Source: an uncultured Acetatifactor sp.
GTDB lineage: Bacteria; Bacillota; Clostridia; Lachnospirales; Lachnospiraceae
DNA length: 64,000 nt
Direction: 5' to 3'
NCBI GenBank assembly: GCA_949840885.1
Contig: CATKYJ010000011.1
Coordinates: forward strand, 1-64,000
Position numbers and translations under genes: made by a program. The notes beneath the pieces were generated by a model. That model saw nothing but the letters and a program-made list of their open reading frames with translations, ran no database searches and was not told the DNA's origin. Below, piece by piece: positions 59,537 through 64,000 of this stretch. The number at the start of each line of letters is the position of its first letter. Positions within the stretch are counted from its first letter, which is position 1.

Positions 59537-60865
59537 TCATCGCCCGTGAGTATGATAGATTTCATCCCTTTTGGGTCTGTCCAGGTAGCGGATTTCGTCT
59601 CCGTTTGTCAGTATTCGGTCATTGCCCCGGGTAAGCTTCCCCACCACTGTGGCAGGAATCCCTGCCGCCTTGAGAGCCGCCGCAAGCCCCTCTCCGTCCC
59701 ATGCCGTCATAACAAGGCACCCTCCCGAGAGCAGCTCGTAAGGGTTTGCGCCGCAGCACTCGCATACCTCCACGGTCTCCTGGCGCAGGGGAAACTTTCG
59801 CATATCTGTCAAAAGCCCTGTGCCCGCGCCCTCCGCCAGCTCCCAGAGGGCTCCTAAAATGCCTCCCTCCGAGGCATCGTGCATGGCGCAGACCCCGAAA
59901 CCCATCGCCGCCTCCGCCTCCGGCAGTACAGACAGATACCGGCCAAAGCCGGCCGCTTCCTCCACCAGCCAGGCGGGATATCGCTGGGAAAGCTGCCCCG
60001 CGCAGCTTCTGGCGATCCGGGCCGTGCCCTGCAGGCCGATCCATTTGCTCAGGACAATGTCCTGGCCCGGCGCGGCGGCTTTCAAGGTGTGGTCCCGGCC
60101 CATAGCCACTGTCCCATAGCCTGTCACTGTGGCTATAGGCATGGCGGCTGCGGCCGTTATCCTCGTCTGTCCTCCGGCAAGTTCCAGGGACAGTTCCCGG
60201 CACTTCTCCTCAGCCTGGGCCATCAGCGCCCTGACCCGGGACTCCTGGGTATCCTGGGGCAAAAGCAGCGCGGTCATCACTGCCACGGGGCGTGCGCCTC
60301 CCGCAGCCAGGTTGTTGGCGCATTTCGCAATCAGGTCGGCCATGGTCATTTCCATTTCGTCTGTCCATGTCCCGGAAACCGCCTCCTGTCCGGGCGGTGC
60401 GGATGATTTCTGCCCTTCGGATGCTTTCCGCACTGCGCTCGTGCCCTCCGCAGACAGTGGGGCGGGCTTTCCGACTATGTATTTATCTTCTTTATCTGAT
60501 GATGCGGTTTTTCCCCTTTCGGCCAGTCGGACTGCTCCGTCCGGCCTGACAGTCACCACCGCCTCCTGCACGCAGATCGCTATATTTTGTTCCCCGCAGG
60601 AAGAGAAGATGGCGCAGTCTCTTCCTACGCCTGCGCCACTTAACACTTCCTCTCTTTTTGTCCGGATCTGTCCCAGAACGGAACGTTTCATGGCATTCAC
60701 CGGCAGTTTTCCTGTTTTTAGTCCCGCACTCTCCGGGGCAGCGCTTCGTCCCATGGGCCCGCTGCGCCCCACAGAGGCGATATGTTCCAGGGGAGCGCTG
60801 CACTCTGCCGATGCGCTGTTATCCGCGGAAATGCCGCACTCCGCCGGAGCTTTCCCCCCAGGCAT
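59537..60865 (-). CDS. AIR-synthase-like (HypE/PurM superfamily) protein
   Basis: A 442-residue protein. The core shows the family N-terminal segment (LKTGKLPVNAMKRSVLGQIR, then TKREEVLSGAGVGRDCAIFS) and a C-terminal PurM-like domain (LFDASEGG-type motif MHDASEGGILGALWELAEGA). Related clostridial proteins start near LKTGKL; here an extra 48 residues rich in Ser, Ala and Gly precede it, and a second low-complexity insert (about 130-175) splits the first domain. Both look like expanded spacers. ATG 60865 overlaps the stop of the VanW gene (TGATG). Hydrogenase maturation is not implied, as no hyp genes are near. Confidence 0.75.
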   Translation of the reverse strand: MPGGKAPAECGISADNSASAECSAPLEHIASVGRSGPMGRSAAPESAGLKTGKLPVNAMKRSVLGQIRTKREEVLSGAGVGRDCAIFSSCGEQNIAICVQEAVVTVRPDGAVRLAERGKTASSDKEDKYIVGKPAPLSAEGTSAVRKASEGQKSSAPPGQEAVSGTWTDEMEMTMADLIAKCANNLAAGGARPVAVMTALLLPQDTQESRVRALMAQAEEKCRELSLELAGGQTRITAAAAMPIATVTGYGTVAMGRDHTLKAAAPGQDIVLSKWIGLQGTARIARSCAGQLSQRYPAWLVEEAAGFGRYLSVLPEAEAAMGFGVCAMHDASEGGILGALWELAEGAGTGLLTDMRKFPLRQETVEVCECCGANPYELLSGGCLVMTAWDGEGLAAALKAAGIPATVVGKLTRGNDRILTNGDEIRYLDRPKRDEIYHTHGR

Positions 60866-62364
60866 CACTGCGCCCCTGCAGCCGGATCCGCGGCCGGGTC
60901 GGCAGCCGGGTCTGCGGGAGGAGGCGGCAGGAGCAGGGCAAGCACGTCCCTCACATGCTGTATGCTGCCAGTGCCGATTGCAGCCATAATCTCCTCATAT
61001 GCAACCGGATCCTCCGTGGCCACTCCCACCACTGCGCTTTTTGGCACCAGCCGATAGCTGCTGCTGTTTATTTTGGTACGTTCCACTTCTTCGCCGTCCT
61101 CCAGAACGATTTTCCACAGCTCCGCCCTGTATCCGGTATGGACGCTGTCATTGGACACGATATAGCCAAGGGGCTGGCCTGCGTCCGCAGTGATGTCGTC
61201 CGAGGTAGGATTGATGACCTCCAGTATCTCGCTCTGATAGCGGACTTCCCGTCCGGGATCCCTGGTCTCCTCCCCATAGATGGTAAAGGTCAGCTTCTTG
61301 CCCTCGGTGCGTCCCTCAATATAAATGGGGGAATCCAGGTTGTTTACGAACCTGAAATCTTTGTTCGCGCTCTCGGCGATTGCCGCGTCCGCCGACGGAT
61401 CCACATAGGTGACGATCATGGTGTGATTGGAGCGCTCCGTCACCTCCAGTTCCGCCAGCAGGACTGTGTTGTACAGCGTGGTGGATACCTGGCAGATGCC
61501 GCCGCCCATGCTGTCCACCACCTGGTTGTTCATGAACGACCCTGCCATATAGTAGCCGTTCTCCGCGGTAAAAGGCGTCACGTACTCCAACATGGAGAAT
61601 TCGTCTCCGGGGTACAGGACCGTGCCGTTGATCAATTTACAGCCATTGGATATGTTTTCGCTCCGGTTGAAATTGGAACTGCCGTAGGAGGTGGTAAAAG
61701 TGCCCAGCACGTCTTTCACCTTGGAAAGCTCCTCCGCGCTGCCCCTGGGCTGCGTCACTTCCACCACCAGGGGAATGCTGCATGGCTGACAGTCCCACCC
61801 GCTGGACAAAAGTTCGTGAACCTTGTCGAAAGAGGCCTCCACGTCCAGGGCGTAGCCGACGTTTCCGCCTATCACCTGGAATGCATCGTCCTCACGAACC
61901 AAAGAGGCATCCACTGCTTTCACATCATACTGGGTGCACTGTTCCATCAGGATATCCGTAAGCCCCTGAAAATCAAAGGAAAGCTCCAGCGGGTAGACCA
62001 GATTCTCCCGCTCCAGATCCTTGAGCATCTTGTAGCGCTCGATCACGTTTCCATGGATGCCTACCTCCAAAGCCTCGGTTATCACATCCTGATTGGCCCA
62101 GGAGATTCCCAGTTCCCCGGCGGTCACGGGCACTTCCCTGTCCTCGGCGGCCAGCAGCGTGATCTGCACTTCCCGCAGAGTCTCCACATAGGCGTTCACC
62201 GCCTGCACCGCCTCCTCGGCAGTCATGCCGGACAGATTCACTTCGCCCACATAAATTCCGTTTTTGATGACACCTTTGTCTTTTGCTGCCGCTGTCATTC
62301 CCGATGCCAGCATGCAGACCAGCATAAGGGCGCAAAGGCACCCTCTCTTTATCCATTTCCCCAT
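60865..62364 (-). CDS. VanW-domain exported protein
   Basis: A 499-residue exported protein: signal peptide (RGCLCALMLVCMLASGMTAA), a putative peptidoglycan-binding region (about 35-240, IYVGEVNLSGMTAEEAVQAV) and the VanW domain (about 245-375: SSNFNRSENISNGCKLINGT; MGGGICQVSTTLYNTVLLAE; RSNHTMIVTYVDP). The end is a Pro/Ala/Asp repeat (PPPPADPAADPAADPAAG) from a short GC-rich DNA repeat. GGGAGGAAC precedes ATG 62364. VanW proteins occur in glycopeptide-resistance clusters and, as here, as stand-alone envelope proteins; no van genes are near. Confidence 0.9.
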   Translation of the reverse strand: MGKWIKRGCLCALMLVCMLASGMTAAAKDKGVIKNGIYVGEVNLSGMTAEEAVQAVNAYVETLREVQITLLAAEDREVPVTAGELGISWANQDVITEALEVGIHGNVIERYKMLKDLERENLVYPLELSFDFQGLTDILMEQCTQYDVKAVDASLVREDDAFQVIGGNVGYALDVEASFDKVHELLSSGWDCQPCSIPLVVEVTQPRGSAEELSKVKDVLGTFTTSYGSSNFNRSENISNGCKLINGTVLYPGDEFSMLEYVTPFTAENGYYMAGSFMNNQVVDSMGGGICQVSTTLYNTVLLAELEVTERSNHTMIVTYVDPSADAAIAESANKDFRFVNNLDSPIYIEGRTEGKKLTFTIYGEETRDPGREVRYQSEILEVINPTSDDITADAGQPLGYIVSNDSVHTGYRAELWKIVLEDGEEVERTKINSSSYRLVPKSAVVGVATEDPVAYEEIMAAIGTGSIQHVRDVLALLLPPPPADPAADPAADPAAGAQ

Positions 62365-62448
62365 TATTTTGTTCCTCCCGTTTTATACTCAGACCACCGG
62401 TATTTACTAACCCTGCACACCATTGTGCACTGCCATTCCGCTCTTGAA

Positions 62449-62556
62449 TTAATAGAGCAGATATGTTACAGTGGAAGCAATCATTGCGATCACCAGCAAA
62501 GCAACGATGATCGCGGAAATGCGCCGGGTTGTCTTTTTATTGTTCATATGAAACAT
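62449..62556 (-). CDS. small single-helix membrane protein
   Basis: A 35-residue peptide: MFHMNNKKTTRRISAI with a basic N-terminus and then one hydrophobic helix (IIVALLVIAMIASTVTYLLY). AGGAGCAAGCC precedes ATG 62556. Lys-rich start plus single helix is the form of small clostridial membrane proteins of the DUF4044/Prli42-like type; the family link is tentative. It lies 84 bases upstream of the VanW gene on the same strand. Confidence 0.6.
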   Translation of the reverse strand: MFHMNNKKTTRRISAIIVALLVIAMIASTVTYLLY

Positions 62557-62631
62557 GGCTTGCTCCTGACTGCCCTGCCCGCGCAGGACTCTATGGCAAA
62601 TATTACAGTTCCTTATGAAAGGATATTATAT

Positions 62632-63240
62632 ATGAATATCGGTTTTTTGGCAAGTTTTATTACCTTTTCCCTGCTGGTTTATTACAATGTCAAGAAGTGG
62701 TCCGGAAAAAGCCGCAGGCAGGAGTCGGACTTCTGGGCCCGGGAATCCGCCGCCAACGCCGTGCGCCGCAAGCCTTTGGACGGGCTGCCCTATATCAAGA
62801 TTCCCCTGGAGAGCTTTCCCACGCATCTGCTGAATGACAACAGCGAAGTCCTGGAATGCATTGAGGTCATGGAAACCCTCTCTGATCAGAAAATTGTCAA
62901 TCTCACCGGCTGGACCAACACGGATCTGAAGCTGGAGTACGGCACTGCCAATATTACAGCATTGTCTGAATATGACCAGAGCTATACCCTGCTTGTCCGC
63001 ACACTGCAGCGTTGGGCGGATGTGCTGACCGAGGCCGGCTACCGGGAGGAAGCTGCCATCTTGATGAAATTCGCCGTCAGCACCAACACGGATGTGAGCC
63101 GCACTTATTATCAGCTGGCGGACTACTGGGCATCGAAAAAGGAATGGGGGGAGATCCAGCAGCTGCTGCACACCGCTGAGGGGCTGCGTTCTTCTAACCG
63201 CGAGGTCATTGTACGGCATTTGAAAGAAGTTCTGCCCTGA
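62632..63240 (+). CDS. membrane-anchored hypothetical protein with helical repeat
   Basis: A 202-residue protein. One N-terminal TM (MNIGFLASFITFSLLVYYNV) is followed by a cytoplasmic-looking domain with PLDGLPYIKIPLESFPTHLL and a helical, TPR-like end (SYTLLVRTLQRWADVLTEAG; RTYYQLADYWASKKEWGEIQ). AAGGATATTATAT precedes ATG 62632. It is divergent from the small membrane protein gene. I do not recognise a named family; a conserved Clostridia hypothetical seems likely. Confidence 0.78.
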   Translation: MNIGFLASFITFSLLVYYNVKKWSGKSRRQESDFWARESAANAVRRKPLDGLPYIKIPLESFPTHLLNDNSEVLECIEVMETLSDQKIVNLTGWTNTDLKLEYGTANITALSEYDQSYTLLVRTLQRWADVLTEAGYREEAAILMKFAVSTNTDVSRTYYQLADYWASKKEWGEIQQLLHTAEGLRSSNREVIVRHLKEVLP

Positions 63241-63402
63241 CTGGAAAGCCGCATGCAGGGCAGCGCTTGCGGGGGCTTCAAGGCAGTTTTATGGCAGCTT
63301 TACGCAACTTCATAGCCCGGCAGGCTGCGGCAGTTCTGCTTTATGTCATTCTATGCCGGTGTTTGCTTTGAAAGAATCCCTGCTGCTATTTCGTTCACAA
63401 AA

Positions 63403-64000
63403 TTATGGGGTTTCCCCATGGGACGATTCCGGCCGCCCGGCCTGCGGCAGCACCTGCACGTTTGCCTCATAGCGAAGCGGGTTGCGGTTTTTGTAGTCAA
63501 ACAGGACGAAAGTGTGCCCTGCGCCGCCCGTCTCCGGGTGATCATACTTCTCCGCCATCTGCTCTTCGTCCCAAACCGGCCAGGCAAAGGCTTCCATATG
63601 GGTCATTTTGCTAAGCTGTTTCCAGTCATACCCGCCGTAATCCGGCAAATACTTCCGCTCCTTTTCCTCCTTTTGGTAGAAAGCCCTGGCCGCTTCCCTG
63701 CTGCCCTCCCTCTCCGGCGCAAAATCCGGCCTGCTCTTGAGGTTCTCCCGCAGATACATGTCAAAAGTCAGAAGCTCCCGGTAGATTTCCCGCCGCTCCC
63801 CATCGTATGTCACGGCAAAGTCAAGCAGCGCCTGGTACCGGTATGCCCGGGCAGGACTCGCGGTAAAGTATCCCCTTTCTTCGTAGAACTCCGCCAGCGC
63901 CTCATACAGGGCAAAGGGGCCGGGGAATGCTTTCTCCAAAAAAGGCAGCGTATGGGTGAACTGGCCGCTGTTGTAGTAGAGTTCCACCATCTCTTCAATG
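63403..64000 (-). CDS. C-terminal part of a B12-binding radical SAM protein (DUF4080)
   Basis: About 199 residues open to the right edge, so the start lies outside the window. The sequence (LYYNSGQFTHTLPFLEKAFP, GPFALYEALAEFYEERGYF, RAYRYQALLDFAVTYDGERR, FVLFDYKNRNPLRYEANVQ) matches the helical DUF4080 C-terminal domain found after B12-binding and radical SAM domains. The catalytic CxxxCxxC motif is not in the visible part. The protein ends AGRPESSHGETP. The 63241-63402 gap before it shows no clear terminator. Confidence 0.8.
   Translation of the reverse strand, partial: IEEMVELYYNSGQFTHTLPFLEKAFPGPFALYEALAEFYEERGYFTASPARAYRYQALLDFAVTYDGERREIYRELLTFDMYLRENLKSRPDFAPEREGSREAARAFYQKEEKERKYLPDYGGYDWKQLSKMTHMEAFAWPVWDEEQMAEKYDHPETGGAGHTFVLFDYKNRNPLRYEANVQVLPQAGRPESSHGETP

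Noticed and set aside
60865..62364. Vancomycin-resistance cluster suggested by the VanW domain
   Set aside because: No vanS, vanR, vanH, vanA-type ligase or vanX gene lies nearby; stand-alone VanW-domain proteins are common in Clostridia.
60658..63240. An 860-codon plus-strand open frame
   Set aside because: Its first 650 codons are antisense to the HypE-like and VanW genes and give compositionally odd protein; only the last 202 codons from ATG 62632 have a ribosome-binding site and sensible sequence.
1..64000. rRNA, tRNA or prophage structural genes
   Set aside because: I looked in the intergenic gaps and saw no cloverleaf with a conserved T-arm, no rRNA signature, and no capsid, terminase or lysis genes; the recombinase is linked to the switch rather than to a prophage.

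Overview
The window looks like a chromosomal segment of an anaerobic, gut-type Clostridia, most likely a member of the Lachnospiraceae. Support for this comes from the FtsEX/CtpA block under a CdaR-type regulator, a YjfB-family protein, Rpn-family proteins, an agmatine-based polyamine cluster, and a large sortase pilus locus. The genus assignment is inference; no rRNA or tRNA gene was seen. Most genes lie on the minus strand.

Layout. 1-2.6 kb is a decayed edge: two joined transposase fragments and two broken membrane-protein genes. 2.6-8.1 kb is a cell-envelope operon read right to left: CdaR-like regulator, ftsE, ftsX, an M23 peptidase with coiled coil (EnvC-like), and a CtpA-type protease. 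8.2-16.6 kb holds ordinary genes: YjfB, a CvfB-like S1 protein, acyl-ACP thioesterase, CPBP protease, a polytopic membrane protein, a HAM1-type NTPase, a discoidin-domain protein and a CmpB-type membrane protein. 16.7-30.9 kb is a polyamine locus: speD, speA, speE, a carboxyspermidine dehydrogenase gene, nspC, aguA and aguB. It encodes arginine to agmatine to putrescine plus two separate routes from putrescine to spermidine. A block of ABC transporter, phosphodiesterase and SGNH hydrolase genes interrupts it. 30.9-34 kb has a hypothetical gene, a sugar symporter and an AEC transporter.

34.1-54.1 kb is the most interesting part. It is a roughly 19-kb minus-strand locus with a type I signal peptidase, a 2225-residue two-VWA adhesin carrying 14 His/Cys repeats, an LPSTG backbone pilin, a class C sortase, an unanchored pilin-like protein, two TasA/camelysin-like proteins, a two-part surface protein with an internal signal peptide, a SipW-type signal peptidase, an AP2-domain protein, a class B sortase, a BTAD-type regulator and a hypothetical protein. 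Immediately upstream lies a 227-bp segment bounded by opposed 24-bp repeats, with a tyrosine recombinase gene ending inside the outer repeat. I read this as an invertible promoter that switches the whole surface-fibre locus on and off. It appears to join sortase-built pili and SipW/TasA-type fibres under one phase switch.

54.1-64 kb holds a dispersed hairpin repeat shared with 11.5 kb, an Rpn-family gene followed by two orphan copies of its C-terminus, trmL, a lipoprotein, an Lrp/aminotransferase pair, a HypE-like protein, a VanW-domain protein, a 35-residue membrane peptide, a hypothetical protein, and the end of a radical-SAM protein gene that runs off the right edge.
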